In this document: piece by piece, positions 24,991-34,507 of the stretch
Position numbering within the stretch: the first letter of the stretch is position 1
Layout: every line of letters starts with the position of its first letter
From: Bacillota bacterium
GTDB lineage: Bacteria > Bacillota > Clostridia > Christensenellales > SZUA-584
Assembly (NCBI GenBank): GCA_023436115.1
Contig: JAEZKQ010000026.1
Coordinates: 332,966 to 396,965, forward strand
Direction of reading: 5' to 3'
Length of the DNA stretch: 64,000 bases
Notes under the pieces: model-generated
What the model was told of the DNA's origin: nothing
Databases searched by the model: none
What the model saw: the letters and a program-made list of their open reading frames with translations, nothing else
Made by a program: the position numbers and the translations under genes

Positions 24991-26001
24991 ATGGTTACAA
25001 TAGCAGATGTTGCGCGAGAGGCGGGGGTTTCCGTTGCAACAGTTTCCAGAGTCATTAATCATAAAATCAATGTCTCGCAGGAAACGATTGAGAGGGTCAA
25101 GGAAGCCATAGATAAGCTTTCCTACGAACCGAACATCTTGGCACGCAACTTCCGCAAAAGTGAGAGCCGTGTCATTTTGATACTGGCTCCCAACATCACG
25201 AACCCTTACTACAGCCAGATCCTCACCGGGATCGGCGTATCTGCCCGCCGTCTGGGTTACAGCTTTATGATCTGCACCACCGGCGGCGAAAGCGAGCAGG
25301 AACGTGACTATCTGGATATGCTAGCAAAGAGAAAATCTGATGGTGCCATTATGCTTGCAACAGGCTTAAGCCAAAAAGACATTGAACAATATGCTAACCG
25401 CTACCCTATCGTTCAATGTTCCGAATATTACCCGGATACAAGCGTTGCTCATGTAGCGGTTAACAATTACCGCAGCGCTCAGCAGGTTGTTGAATATCTG
25501 CTCTCTATCGGACATCGCCGCATCGCGACGATCAGCAGCGTTAACAATTATCCGTCAACGAAGCTTCGCCTCGCAGGTTATGCGGATGCGCTCAAAGCCG
25601 CCGGTATAGAGCCGGATGATGATTTGATCCGCTACGGCAGCCTTGATTACAGCTTTTCCAGCGGTCTTGCGGCAGCACAAAGCCTGTTGCAGCAGCCAAG
25701 TCCCCCAACTGCTATTTTTTGCATCTCCGATATGCTGGCACTGGGTGCCATAAATGGTGCGCAAAATATGGGGCTGCAAGTACCGAATGACGTTTCTATT
25801 GTCGGTTTTGACGACGTGGCGCATGCCACGATGTTTCGACCGCATATAACCACAATGGCTCAGCCCTGCTACGAAATCGGGTATAAAGCGACTGAGCTGC
25901 TCTATCGGCTCATGAAGTCGAAAACAATTGCATGCTCAAACGTCCTGCTGGACTGCCAACTGGTCGTCCGTGATTCGACTGGTATTAATACCGGGAGGTA
26001 A
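24991..26001 (+). CDS. LacI-family transcriptional repressor
   Basis: 336 aa. Helix-turn-helix TIADVAREAGVSVATVSRV, hinge YEPNILARNFRK, and a sugar-binding core with NITNPYYSQILTGI and VSIVGFDDVAHATMFRP, the standard LacI/GalR layout. ATG at 24991 follows GTGAGGTAAC. It is the first gene of an operon with a 3-epimerase homologue 3 nt behind it and an ABC importer after that, and two operators lie in its leader. The inducer is probably the imported sugar or its epimer. Confidence 0.95.
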   Translation: MVTIADVAREAGVSVATVSRVINHKINVSQETIERVKEAIDKLSYEPNILARNFRKSESRVILILAPNITNPYYSQILTGIGVSARRLGYSFMICTTGGESEQERDYLDMLAKRKSDGAIMLATGLSQKDIEQYANRYPIVQCSEYYPDTSVAHVAVNNYRSAQQVVEYLLSIGHRRIATISSVNNYPSTKLRLAGYADALKAAGIEPDDDLIRYGSLDYSFSSGLAAAQSLLQQPSPPTAIFCISDMLALGAINGAQNMGLQVPNDVSIVGFDDVAHATMFRPHITTMAQPCYEIGYKATELLYRLMKSKTIACSNVLLDCQLVVRDSTGINTGR

Positions 26002-26004
26002 ATT

Positions 26005-26853
26005 ATGATAAAAATTGGTGCAAGCTCATATATCTGGGTGTCTCCATTCTCGATGGACAGTTTGGATCAGCTCTCCCATGCCAAAAGTCTTGGTTTTGAT
26101 GTTTATGAAATAGCTGTTGAAGACCCAAGCGTCATAAACATAGAAAAAATCAGCGAAGAAGCCGCAAGAGTTGATATCCAAGTGAATATATGCGGTGCAT
26201 TTGGCGAAACTCGTGATATCAGCAGCGATGTTCCCGAATACCGGGACAACGGCATGTCTTATATTCGCACGCTCATTGATATGGCGAAAGCGGTAGGATC
26301 CCCCTATGTGGCCGGTCCTATGTATGCCGCGGTAGGCAGAACCCGTCTTGCCACTGCTGAGGAAAGGAAGTCTCAAACCGTTTTGGCAGCGGACAATATA
26401 AAGCGTTTGGCAGATTATGCTGCTCAAAATGGTGTCACTTTGGCATTGGAGCCGCTAAACCGCTTCGAAACGGATTTTATGAATACTGTTGAGCAGGGCC
26501 TTGAGTTCTTAAAGCTTGTGGATTTTGACAATGTCGGATTTTTACTCGATACTTTCCACATGAATATTGAAGAGAAATCTATCCCCCGCGCCATACGCAT
26601 GGCAAAAGGTAAAATATTCGACTTCCACTCCTGTGCCAACGACCGCGGCACACCTGGAGAGGATCACTTCGACTGGACCGCTATTCGCGACGCGCTTGCC
26701 GACGCGGGCTACACCGGGCCAGTCGTGATCGAAAGCTTTACGCCTGCGATTCGTGAAATTGCCAAAGCCGTTTCATTATGGCGTCCTTTGGCACAAAGCT
26801 CAGATATACTTGCGGAAAACGGCTGTCGTTTCCTAAGAAATCTGTTTTCCTAA
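26005..26853 (+). CDS. Ketose 3-epimerase-like TIM-barrel protein (allulose/tagatose epimerase family)
   Basis: 282 aa. The four metal ligands fall at the same numbers as in the protein at 16411-17277: Glu149 (LEPLNRFE), Asp182 (LLDTFHMNIEE), His208 (FHSCANDRG) and Glu243 (VIESF). This places it in the D-tagatose/D-psicose 3-epimerase group, but the N-terminal half and the loop after His208 differ, so the substrate may not be a free ketohexose. It starts 3 nt after the repressor stop and precedes the transporter genes, which implies it acts on the imported compound early. Confidence 0.85.
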   Translation: MIKIGASSYIWVSPFSMDSLDQLSHAKSLGFDVYEIAVEDPSVINIEKISEEAARVDIQVNICGAFGETRDISSDVPEYRDNGMSYIRTLIDMAKAVGSPYVAGPMYAAVGRTRLATAEERKSQTVLAADNIKRLADYAAQNGVTLALEPLNRFETDFMNTVEQGLEFLKLVDFDNVGFLLDTFHMNIEEKSIPRAIRMAKGKIFDFHSCANDRGTPGEDHFDWTAIRDALADAGYTGPVVIESFTPAIREIAKAVSLWRPLAQSSDILAENGCRFLRNLFS

Positions 26854-26921
26854 AGTCCCAAAACCGTCTCACCACGGCAAATGCCGTTTGAGAATATGAA
26901 AAAATAGGAGGAAATAGACAC

Positions 26922-27950
26922 ATGAAGAAAATTCTTATGATCGCACTGTGCTTGGTTCTTGCACTGGGTCTTGTTGCTTGCAGCGCTCCCCAGCCTCAAG
27001 AATCTGCTCCCGCTGCCACTGAGGAATCTCAGGCTCCGACCGAAGAGTCCCCGGCAGTAACAGAAGATCAGCCTTTGGTTGGTATTTCTGTTCCCACAGC
27101 TCCGACAGGCTGGGTTGCCGCTGTTCAGTGGGCTGCTCAGACCACAGCTGATAGACTCGGCCTTAACTATCGCCTGCTGGCCTCTGACAGCGAGAACGAT
27201 CAGGCTAACCAGATAGATGAACTGATACAGCTTGGCTGCGAAGTCATCGTTCTGTTCCCGCACAACGACACACTGGAAGCTGCGGCTCAGAAGATCATGG
27301 ATGCCGGCATCACGCTGATCAACTTCGATCGTACACTGGGTTCTTTAGAGCCTGACTACTATGTCGCTGGTGACAACTATCAGATGGGCGTTCTGGGCGC
27401 AGAGTATATCGGTGAAAAACTCGAAGGCAAAGGCCAAGTTGTTATCGTCAACATCCCCGCTTACGGCGAAATCTTCAACGTTCGCGTGAAGGGCTTCAAA
27501 GAAACAATTGCCGAAAAATATCCGGAAATCGAAGTGCTTGAAGAGTACGGCGCTGAGAACGGTGCTCCCGAAACCGGCCTTAAGGTGATGACAGACATTC
27601 TGACCGCTCATCCGAACGGAATCGATGCCATCTACTCTACCGACGACGAACTCTCGATCGGCCTTATCCAGGCTATCGTTGAGAACGGCCGTATGGGCGA
27701 AATCAAAGCCATCACAGGCGGCGGCGGCGCTCAGGCTTACTTCAAGGTCATGGATCAGTATCCGGAAATGTTTATCTCCTCGCAGACATATGATCCTTAT
27801 ATGATGAACACCTGCGTCGAGATCGCTGCCGGACTGCTCAAAGGCGAGACATTCGAACAGAAGACGATCATCCCCGCAAAGAGCCTTGACAAAGATAACT
27901 ACCAGGCATGGCTGGATGAGAACAACATCACACCGGACGCTCCGTTCTAA
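26922..27950 (+). CDS. Sugar ABC transporter substrate-binding lipoprotein (RbsB-like)
   Basis: 342 aa. Signal peptide with lipobox GLVAC (Cys20), then a Pro/Glu/Ala-rich linker, then the Peripla_BP_4 fold (LVGISVPTAPTGWVAAV, DSENDQANQIDELI, GCEVIVLFPHNDTL). It captures a sugar outside the membrane and delivers it to the permease. Strong ribosome binding site (AGGAGG). A stable stem-loop right after the gene (27976-28002) probably makes this product more abundant than the ATPase and permease. Ligand not predictable; ribose, inositol, xylose and allose-type ligands are known for relatives. Confidence 0.95.
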   Translation: MKKILMIALCLVLALGLVACSAPQPQESAPAATEESQAPTEESPAVTEDQPLVGISVPTAPTGWVAAVQWAAQTTADRLGLNYRLLASDSENDQANQIDELIQLGCEVIVLFPHNDTLEAAAQKIMDAGITLINFDRTLGSLEPDYYVAGDNYQMGVLGAEYIGEKLEGKGQVVIVNIPAYGEIFNVRVKGFKETIAEKYPEIEVLEEYGAENGAPETGLKVMTDILTAHPNGIDAIYSTDDELSIGLIQAIVENGRMGEIKAITGGGGAQAYFKVMDQYPEMFISSQTYDPYMMNTCVEIAAGLLKGETFEQKTIIPAKSLDKDNYQAWLDENNITPDAPF

Positions 27951-27975
27951 GCTAAAAGGAGCATAGAAGCATGAT

Positions 27976-28002
27976 CAAGAGGAGGCGCTTAGCCTCCTCT
28001 TG
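27976..28002 (+). promoter_or_regulatory. Intra-operon stem-loop behind the binding-protein gene
   Basis: CAAGAGGAGGC (27976-27986) pairs perfectly with GCCTCCTCTTG (27992-28002), 5-nt loop, followed by AAAATAAAA rather than T. It likely acts as an mRNA 3' stabiliser. Confidence 0.6.
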
Positions 28003-28077
28003 AAAATAAAAGGCATATGCGGTCTTTGAAAAATACGGCCGCAAAAAGACGAACACATGCAAGCAAGGAGAAAAAGC

Positions 28078-29592
28078 ATGGCTGAATGCGCATTGCAGAT
28101 GACCGGAATCGTCAAGACCTACAGTGGTGTTGTTGTGCTTAAGGAAGTCGATTTTTCGGTTAACAAAGGAGAAATACACGCGCTTCTCGGCGAAAACGGC
28201 GCGGGTAAAACAACATTAATGAATATACTGGGTGGTGTTACACCCATGGATCGTGGAAATATCGTCCTTTTTGGAGAAGAGGTTCGGCTCACTTCCCCTG
28301 CCGATTCTCAAGCCAAAGGCGTTGCTTTTATTCATCAGGAGCTTAACGTTGTCAACGACCTGATGGTTTATGAGAATATGTTTTTAGGTCACGAATTGCG
28401 AAAAAAATCCGGCAAGCTGGATGTTAAGGAAATGTGCAGTCAAACGGCAGCCATATTTGACCGGATGAATGTAAAGATCAACCCCAAAGCCATGATGCGC
28501 GATTTAGAAACATCTTTTAAGCAAATTGTGGAAATCGCGAAGTCACTTTTAAGAAATGCCAAGCTGATCATCATGGACGAGCCGACAACATCGCTGACAC
28601 TTAAAGAAATTGAAAACGTCTTTACAATCATGCGCGGACTCACAAAAGACCATGACGTTTCCATCATATTTATTTCCCATAAGTTAAGCGAAGTTGTGGA
28701 TTTTTGCGATAGCTACACCGTTCTGCGAAACGGAGAAAAAGTTTCCGACGGATATATTACGCAAAGTGACGGTACAAAAATTTCGCAGGCAGATATCGCT
28801 CGTATGATGGTAGGCCGTGATGTTCTGGGCGTTGAGGTTTATCAGGATCATGAAATCGGCGATGTCCTGCTTGAGGTGGAGAATCTGTCAGTCACTACAA
28901 GCGTCAAAAACATCAGCTTTAATCTGCGCCGCGGCGAGATCTTAGGCCTTACGGGACTGCTTGGCGACGGTAAAGACGAGCTAGTGCGTGCGCTCTTTGG
29001 AGACCTGCCTAAGCAAAGCGGTACCGTGAAGCTCAAAGGCAAAACGATTTCCATCAAGCACCCCTCTCAGGGTAAAAAGTATGGTTTAGGTTTTCTGCCA
29101 TCCAACCGTAAGGAAAACGCAATCATCAAAGATCTTTCCGTACAGGAAAATATCACTATCGTTACTCTCAACAAGTGTTGCTCCGGCCCCACACTCTTAC
29201 CGTCCCGCGAGCGCAAGGTTGCGGAAGAGTACCGTGAGAAGCTGGGTATTAAGGTTGCCAATCTGGCAAACAAGATTACGAGTCTTTCTGGTGGCAATCA
29301 GCAAAAGGTTGTCCTGTCCAAATGGCTGAATGCCAAGCCGGATGTGATGATACTCTCTAACCCCACCCAGGGCGTAGACGTCGGCGCGAAAAATGAGATC
29401 TATGCGCTGATTATGGAGCTTGCCAAGCAAGGCATTGGCGTCATCGTGGCTTCCGGCGAAGCACAGGAAATATTCAAGCTCTGCGACAGAGTATTGGTGA
29501 TGTACCATGGCGAAATGCGTGGCGAATTATCGCGCGACGAAATTTCTGAAGAAAACATCATGATACTTTCCACGGGCGGTACGATACATTAA
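28078..29592 (+). CDS. Sugar ABC transporter ATPase, two fused ABC domains (RbsA/MglA type)
   Basis: 504 aa from the ATG at 28078, which has AAGGAG at 8 nt; an in-frame ATG at 28057 lacks one. Domain 1 has Walker A GENGAGKTT (38-46) and Walker B IIMDEPTTSLT with a degenerate signature (LETSFKQIVEIAKSL). Domain 2 has a weakened Walker A (GLLGDGKDEL), as usual in this family, and a good signature LSGGNQQKVVLSKWL followed by the Walker B region MILSNPTQGVDVG, in which the usual catalytic Glu is Asn-Pro. Energises the uptake system with the permease and binding protein next to it. Confidence 0.95.
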   Translation: MAECALQMTGIVKTYSGVVVLKEVDFSVNKGEIHALLGENGAGKTTLMNILGGVTPMDRGNIVLFGEEVRLTSPADSQAKGVAFIHQELNVVNDLMVYENMFLGHELRKKSGKLDVKEMCSQTAAIFDRMNVKINPKAMMRDLETSFKQIVEIAKSLLRNAKLIIMDEPTTSLTLKEIENVFTIMRGLTKDHDVSIIFISHKLSEVVDFCDSYTVLRNGEKVSDGYITQSDGTKISQADIARMMVGRDVLGVEVYQDHEIGDVLLEVENLSVTTSVKNISFNLRRGEILGLTGLLGDGKDELVRALFGDLPKQSGTVKLKGKTISIKHPSQGKKYGLGFLPSNRKENAIIKDLSVQENITIVTLNKCCSGPTLLPSRERKVAEEYREKLGIKVANLANKITSLSGGNQQKVVLSKWLNAKPDVMILSNPTQGVDVGAKNEIYALIMELAKQGIGVIVASGEAQEIFKLCDRVLVMYHGEMRGELSRDEISEENIMILSTGGTIH

Positions 29593-29611
29593 TTCAAGGA
29601 GACACACGAGT

Positions 29612-30580
29612 ATGCAAAGCATGGAAAAAAATAAAGGTATAGCTGTCTTAAAGAAATTTGCCAGCGAGTACAGCATCATTCTGGTAGCAATCGGCATGAT
29701 CATTATTGCGACCATCCTTCAGGGCAGTACATTCTTGGCACCGCAGAACTTTATCAACATACTGCGTAACAATGCGGTTATCGGTATCATCGCGTTTGGT
29801 ATGTCCTTCGTGATTATTTCGGGCAACATCGATTTGTCAGTCAGTTCACAGCTTGTTGCCGTCGCTGCCCTGCTGATCACAGTTCTCAATTCAACGCAGA
29901 GTATCGTTTTGGGCATCATCGTCGCGATCGCATTCAGCTGCGCTTTATCGGCTTTTGTCGGTGTGGTGGTAACAAAAGGACGCGTCCCCTCCTTCATCGT
30001 CACACTCGGTATGCAGTATATCTACCGCTCCTTCTGCATGTTCTTCATGGAAGGCGGCGGCTTTACAGGCACGGTTGATGCTTTTAAGAGCATTTCCAAC
30101 TATAGCATCGGCGGATGGCTGCCTATGTCCATCGTCTACTTCTTTGCGATGTTTGCCCTGTACTTCTACATTTCCAAATACACAAAACTGGGCCGTCACA
30201 TCTACGCAGTAGGCTCAAACGAGAAAGCAACACGTTTGTCGGGTATCAATACCGACAGAATCCGCATTATCGCCTTCATACTTTTAGGTTTTGCGGTAGC
30301 AGTTGCAGCGATCACGGAAGCGTCGCGTATGAACTCCATCAACTCTACCTCGTCCGGTACGGCTTATGAACTCAATGCCATTGCGATGGCTGTCGTCGGC
30401 GGTATTGCGATGGAAGGCGGCAAGGGCAGTATGATCGGTACGATATTCGGTATATTAATCTTAGGTATTATCAACAATATACTGACGCTTATCGGTGTAG
30501 ACGTGTATCTTGTCAATGCCTTCAAAGGTGCGATCATCATATTCGCGGTGCTGTTCCAGCGCAAGGAAAAAGAGAGATAA
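29612..30580 (+). CDS. Sugar ABC transporter permease (RbsC type)
   Basis: 322 aa, about eight to ten membrane segments. Typical BPD_transp_2 segments: GMSFVIISGNIDLSVSS, VTKGRVPSFIVTLGMQY, YAVGSNEKATRLSGI and NAIAMAVVGGIAMEGGKG. ATG 29612 is 20 nt after the ATPase stop. Membrane channel of the importer. A terminator at 30599 could partly separate it from the enzyme genes that follow. Confidence 0.95.
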   Translation: MQSMEKNKGIAVLKKFASEYSIILVAIGMIIIATILQGSTFLAPQNFINILRNNAVIGIIAFGMSFVIISGNIDLSVSSQLVAVAALLITVLNSTQSIVLGIIVAIAFSCALSAFVGVVVTKGRVPSFIVTLGMQYIYRSFCMFFMEGGGFTGTVDAFKSISNYSIGGWLPMSIVYFFAMFALYFYISKYTKLGRHIYAVGSNEKATRLSGINTDRIRIIAFILLGFAVAVAAITEASRMNSINSTSSGTAYELNAIAMAVVGGIAMEGGKGSMIGTIFGILILGIINNILTLIGVDVYLVNAFKGAIIIFAVLFQRKEKER

Positions 30581-30598
30581 CAACAAAGCTTTTTACGG

Positions 30599-30630
30599 GA
30601 AACCTCACCGTTTGTGTGAGGTTTCTTTAA
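30599..30630 (+). terminator. Terminator-like hairpin after the permease
   Basis: GAAACCTCAC (30599-30608) and GTGAGGTTTC (30616-30625) pair perfectly; TTTAAAAA follows. The next gene starts 50 nt on without an evident promoter, so read-through is likely. Confidence 0.6.
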
Positions 30631-30674
30631 AAAGTGAACTATAATTTCAAAAATAAAACAAGGAGGATTTACAG

Positions 30675-31535
30675 ATGAAAATCGGAATAGATAGTTACTG
30701 CTATCACAGAATGTTTGGCGAAGTCTATGACTTTCAGGAGAAACCCGAAAAGCTCAAAACCGTTGATGACTTTTTGGAGCTTGCTAAGAGACTCGATGTT
30801 GACGGTGTCTCGTTGGAAACGTGCTTTCTGCCGAGTCTGGACGACGGTTACATAAAGGAATTGGGCGCAAAAATTAAGGAATACGGCTTCGACACTGTGT
30901 TTGCCTGGGGACATCCCAACGGCTTGGAGCGCGGCTTGAACCCCGAAGCTTTCGCAGAAATGAAGAGCCTCATCCCTAAAACCCGCTTGCTCGGCACAGA
31001 TGTGATGCGTATTACAGGCAGCGCTTTTGACTGGCGCCATGAGAACCACAGAGACCATATCGCGCGTTTGGTTCCTATGTACAAGGAAGCCACCAAGATT
31101 GCCGAGGATAACGGTGTCAGACTGGCTGCCGAAAACCATATCGACTATACGGCGGACGAAATGCTGGAAATGATCCAGGCTGTGAACTCCCCCAACTTCG
31201 GTATCAACTTTGATACAGGCAACTTCCTGCGCCTGCTGGACGATCCGGTGGCTGGCATGGAAAAACTGGCTCCTTACGTATTCTCCACACACATCAAAGA
31301 CTTAAAGATGCATCCGACAGCGAAGCCGACAGACTGGTATTTCTTCTGTGGCGTCCCAGTGGGCTTTGGTCTTGTGGACAATATGAAACTGGCCGAGCTG
31401 CTGTCTAAAGCGGGCTACAAGGGCTTCCTGGCCGTTGAGATCGATGCGCCGGCTCCTGAATGGCTGGGTATGGAAGACGAAGCGATTGCCATCAGCGTGA
31501 AAAACTTGAAGAAGATTGGCGCTAAATTCGCGTAA
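30675..31535 (+). CDS. Sugar isomerase/epimerase TIM-barrel protein
   Basis: 286 aa, AP_endonuc_2 family. Ligand candidates: Glu in LAAENHID, Asp in NFDTGNFLRL, His in STHIKDLK, Glu in AVEIDAP. It begins MKIGIDSYCYHR, which resembles IolE/IolI-like and keto-glycoside-processing members more than the allulose epimerases. Ribosome binding site AAGGAGG. Next to two Gfo/Idh dehydrogenases; the pair Gfo/Idh plus TIM-barrel protein is a known team for 3-keto-sugar chemistry and for inositol catabolism, and either could be the case here. Confidence 0.87.
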   Translation: MKIGIDSYCYHRMFGEVYDFQEKPEKLKTVDDFLELAKRLDVDGVSLETCFLPSLDDGYIKELGAKIKEYGFDTVFAWGHPNGLERGLNPEAFAEMKSLIPKTRLLGTDVMRITGSAFDWRHENHRDHIARLVPMYKEATKIAEDNGVRLAAENHIDYTADEMLEMIQAVNSPNFGINFDTGNFLRLLDDPVAGMEKLAPYVFSTHIKDLKMHPTAKPTDWYFFCGVPVGFGLVDNMKLAELLSKAGYKGFLAVEIDAPAPEWLGMEDEAIAISVKNLKKIGAKFA

Positions 31536-31556
31536 AATCTTTTGGAGGTAACCATT

Positions 31557-32726
31557 ATGAAAAAGAAACTGAACGTCGCCATGATCGGGGGCGGATTTAT
31601 GGGCAAAGCCCACAGCAACGCTTGGCTGAGAGTCAGCGAATTCTTTGATGTTCCCTACCAGCCTGTGCTCAAGGTCATCGTAGGCAACAAGACAAAGCTC
31701 GAAGACTTTGCCGAACGCTGGGGCTATGATGAAGTCTCCTACGACTGGAGGTCTGTCATGGAACGCGACGATATCGACATCGTGGACATCGGCACACCCA
31801 CTTTCGAGCATAAAGATATGGTTATCGCAGCAGCCAAGGCGGGCAAGCACATCGTTTGCGAGAAGCCCTTCTCCCTCACCTATGCAGATGCCAAGGAAAT
31901 GCTGGAGGCTGCGGAGAAAGCCGGTATCGTGCATTACTTAAACCACAATTACCGCCGTGTTCCCGCTGTGGCTTTTGTCAAGCAGCTCATCGAGGAAGGC
32001 CGTTTGGGCACGATATTCCACTACCGCGGCGCTTATCTGCAGGACTGGATTACTGACCCCAACTTCCCGCTTTCATGGCAGCTTCGTAAGGAATGCGCGG
32101 GCGGCGGGCCGCTGTATGATTTGACATCTCACGCGATGGATCTTGCGCGATATCTGATCGGTGAACCATCGGCAGTCACGGCTGTTAATAAGACGATCAT
32201 CAAGGAAAGACCCCTCCCCGGCGTAGGCGCGACAGCGTTTTCATCCGGCAGCGGCGCCGATACCTCGACATTGGCTCCTGTCACGGTAGACGATGCGTCT
32301 TTCACCATCGCCGAGTTCGAATGCGGCGCTCTGGGCAGCATTGAAAGCTCTCGTTTCGCGACAGGCCGCAAGAACTTCAACGACTTTGAAATCTACGGCA
32401 GCAAGGGCTCTGTCAAATTCAACCTTGAGAAGATGAACGAGCTTGAGTTCCTGGATGCCACAGCGCCCGGCAGAGAGCAGGGCTTCCGCCGTATACTCGT
32501 CACCGAAGCGGATCATCCGTACCTGTCCGCATGGTGGCCCTCCGGTCATATCATCGGGTATGAGCATACGTTTGTGAATGCCTTCTATGACTTCCTGAAT
32601 GCGATGGACGGCAAGCAGACGGTCAAGCCGGACTTTAATGACGGCGCACAGATCATCCGCATACTGGAAGCCATCCAGAAATCCAGCGATGAACAACGCC
32701 GCGTCAGTATATCCGAGATTCAGTAA
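31557..32726 (+). CDS. Gfo/Idh/MocA-family oxidoreductase
   Basis: 389 aa from the ATG at 31557 (TTGGAGG ribosome binding site overlaps the TTG at 31542 that opens the frame). Rossmann motif VAMIGGGFMGKAHSNA, the EKPF motif (CEKPFSLTYADAKEML) with the conserved Lys, and the GG..D..xH substrate region (GGPLYDLTSHAMDLARYL). NAD(P)-dependent oxidation or reduction of a sugar, cyclitol or glycoside hydroxyl. It follows the TIM-barrel gene by 21 nt. Confidence 0.93.
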   Translation: MKKKLNVAMIGGGFMGKAHSNAWLRVSEFFDVPYQPVLKVIVGNKTKLEDFAERWGYDEVSYDWRSVMERDDIDIVDIGTPTFEHKDMVIAAAKAGKHIVCEKPFSLTYADAKEMLEAAEKAGIVHYLNHNYRRVPAVAFVKQLIEEGRLGTIFHYRGAYLQDWITDPNFPLSWQLRKECAGGGPLYDLTSHAMDLARYLIGEPSAVTAVNKTIIKERPLPGVGATAFSSGSGADTSTLAPVTVDDASFTIAEFECGALGSIESSRFATGRKNFNDFEIYGSKGSVKFNLEKMNELEFLDATAPGREQGFRRILVTEADHPYLSAWWPSGHIIGYEHTFVNAFYDFLNAMDGKQTVKPDFNDGAQIIRILEAIQKSSDEQRRVSISEIQ

Positions 32727-32732
32727 CACATT

Positions 32733-32943
32733 ACGGGGCGTATAGCATTTGTACGCCCCGTCAGTTAAAAAGAATACTAAAATTCGTGGGCAAGACGGGC
32801 TTTTGCCCATGAAGCCCACACATTGCGGTTTTGCGCAGTTTCAAGCATGTCAAGGAACAAGGCGCAGCGAACAAAACCGGAATACTGGCGGAAAACCGAA
32901 GGTTTTTCGACAAGCTAGGGGTGTATAGCAAATATACGCCCCT
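32733..32943. repeat. Structured intergenic element flanked by two near-identical hairpins
   Basis: Between two dehydrogenase genes lie a perfect 10-bp hairpin (32733-32742 with 32752-32761) and, 175 bp on, an 11-bp hairpin (32917-32927 with 32933-32943). Their central 25 bases match at about 20 positions. Between them are further complementary pieces: TGGGCAA/TTGCCCA near 32787-32809, CGGTTTTG/CAAAACCG (about 32825-32879) and GAAAACC/GGTTTTTC (32891-32908). There is no open reading frame. It could be a MITE-like repeat, or a structured RNA/attenuator in the operon leader of the downstream gene. Confidence 0.55.
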
Positions 32944-32969
32944 CACTTTATTCGAAAGGAGTAACAATC

Positions 32970-34004
32970 ATGATTAATATCGGCGTGATTGGCTGCGGCA
33001 AAATCGCACAAGTTCGTCACTTACCCGAATATGCCGCGAATGCAAATGCCAACATCTACGGATTATATGATATCAACAAAGAACGTACAGCACAGCTTGC
33101 CAAGCAGTATGATGCCAAGGCCTTTGACACCTATCAGGAATTGCTGGCCGACCCCGCTATAGACGCGGTGAGCGTCTGTACAGCAAATTCCGCACATTGC
33201 GAGGTCACTGTGGCCGCGCTGAAAGCCGGAAAGCATGTGCTTTGCGAAAAGCCTATGGCCGTGACGCTTGAGGAATGCGAACTGATGGTCAAAACAGCTA
33301 AAGAAACTGGCAAATTCCTCATGATCGGTCACAATCAGCGTTTGGCAAAGGCGCACGCCAAGGCTTATGAGCTGATTCAGAAGGGCGAAATCGGCCGTAT
33401 CGTCACCTTCCGTACCGCTTTTGGTCACGGCGGCCCCGAGACATGGACGATCGACCCCGGCCAGAAGATATGGTTCTTCGACAAAAAACAGGCCGTTTTC
33501 GGTGCCATGGCAGACTTAGGCATTCATAAGACCGACCTCATACAGTTCCTGACGGGACAGCGCGTCGTTGAGGTGTCTGCATTCGTGGGCACACTGGACA
33601 AAAAGGATGCTGCCGGAGAACCGATCTCAGTGGACGATAACGCGATATGCACCTACCGTATGTCGGGCGGCGCTGTGGGCACAATGACCGCGAGCTGGAC
33701 ATATTACGGCGCAGAAGACAACTCCACCGTACTCTACGGCACGGAAGGCATTATGCACATCTACGACGACCCCACCTACTCCATTGTCATCATCAAGAAA
33801 AACGGCGAAAGAATCTACTACAACATCGATCAGATACAGACCAACGACAACCAAACCAGCTCTGGCGTTATCGATCTTTGGATGGATTCTCTGACCGGCA
33901 ATACGCCGCCTGAGATTTCCGGCGATGAAGCACTAAACGCCATGCGCGCCGTGTTCGCTTGCGTGGAAAGCGCACAAACAGGCCGCCGTATCACACTCGA
34001 ATAA
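32970..34004 (+). CDS. Gfo/Idh/MocA-family oxidoreductase
   Basis: 344 aa. Rossmann start INIGVIGCGKIAQVRHLP, EKP motif CEKPMAVTLEECELM, and the ADLGIHKTDLIQFL substrate helix with the conserved His of the family. ATG follows GAAAGGAGTAAC. It differs in length and sequence from the neighbour at 31557, so the two may act on different steps. Last gene of the Block B cluster, closed by a terminator at 34041. Confidence 0.93.
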   Translation: MINIGVIGCGKIAQVRHLPEYAANANANIYGLYDINKERTAQLAKQYDAKAFDTYQELLADPAIDAVSVCTANSAHCEVTVAALKAGKHVLCEKPMAVTLEECELMVKTAKETGKFLMIGHNQRLAKAHAKAYELIQKGEIGRIVTFRTAFGHGGPETWTIDPGQKIWFFDKKQAVFGAMADLGIHKTDLIQFLTGQRVVEVSAFVGTLDKKDAAGEPISVDDNAICTYRMSGGAVGTMTASWTYYGAEDNSTVLYGTEGIMHIYDDPTYSIVIIKKNGERIYYNIDQIQTNDNQTSSGVIDLWMDSLTGNTPPEISGDEALNAMRAVFACVESAQTGRRITLE

Positions 34005-34040
34005 CATTTTATTTTATATTTTGTCGAAAAAATAGGGAGA

Positions 34041-34074
34041 AAAACGGACTTGCCACAGCAGGTCCGTTTTCTTT
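34041..34074 (+). terminator. Intrinsic terminator closing Block B
   Basis: 13-bp stem, 34041-34053 with 34058-34070 (one G-U pair), tetraloop CACA, then TTTTCTTTAT. Confidence 0.8.
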
Positions 34075-34141
34075 ATCCAATTTCTTGTATAAGTATAGCA
34101 TTTGACTTTTACTAATAGAAAAGTGTTTCTCGCGTATCACG

Positions 34142-34507
34142 TTGATAGCATGTATTTACACTCTCACCCTTCCCGATAACGAAGTTCATTTTGAATCCAA
34201 AGGCTATGCTTCCGGTTTCCTGATGCTAAGCAGCGTACCTACGCTTTTTGCTGTTGCGGGCTTTATAGGAAACTTCTTTGTGAGGAAGAAACATATCTTT
34301 GCCGGAGTGATGATGACCGTCTCCGGAGAGTTTTTATTTTTAACGGGTATGCCTTTCGCTTCACTTGGAATAAACGCGATAACGAGTGACACATTAAGAT
34401 ATATTCTCTACATACCGCCGCTACTCTTGATCACCGCAGGCATACTGTCATTGATTTACCAACAAGGAGTAACTCATCCTAGTGCCCCTAAGGCAAATCC
34501 CTCATAG
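34142..34507 (+). CDS. Hypothetical small membrane protein, start uncertain
   Basis: The frame gives up to 121 aa with about three hydrophobic segments (FLMLSSVPTLFAVAGFIGNF; HIFAGVMMTVSGEFLFLTGM; LRYILYIPPLLLITAGILSL). There is no ATG near the N-terminus and no ribosome binding site, so it may start at a TTG (34142) or be the tail of a truncated gene. It converges with, and overlaps by 6 nt, the MerR-type gene. I do not recognise a family. Confidence 0.35.
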   Translation: MIACIYTLTLPDNEVHFESKGYASGFLMLSSVPTLFAVAGFIGNFFVRKKHIFAGVMMTVSGEFLFLTGMPFASLGINAITSDTLRYILYIPPLLLITAGILSLIYQQGVTHPSAPKANPS

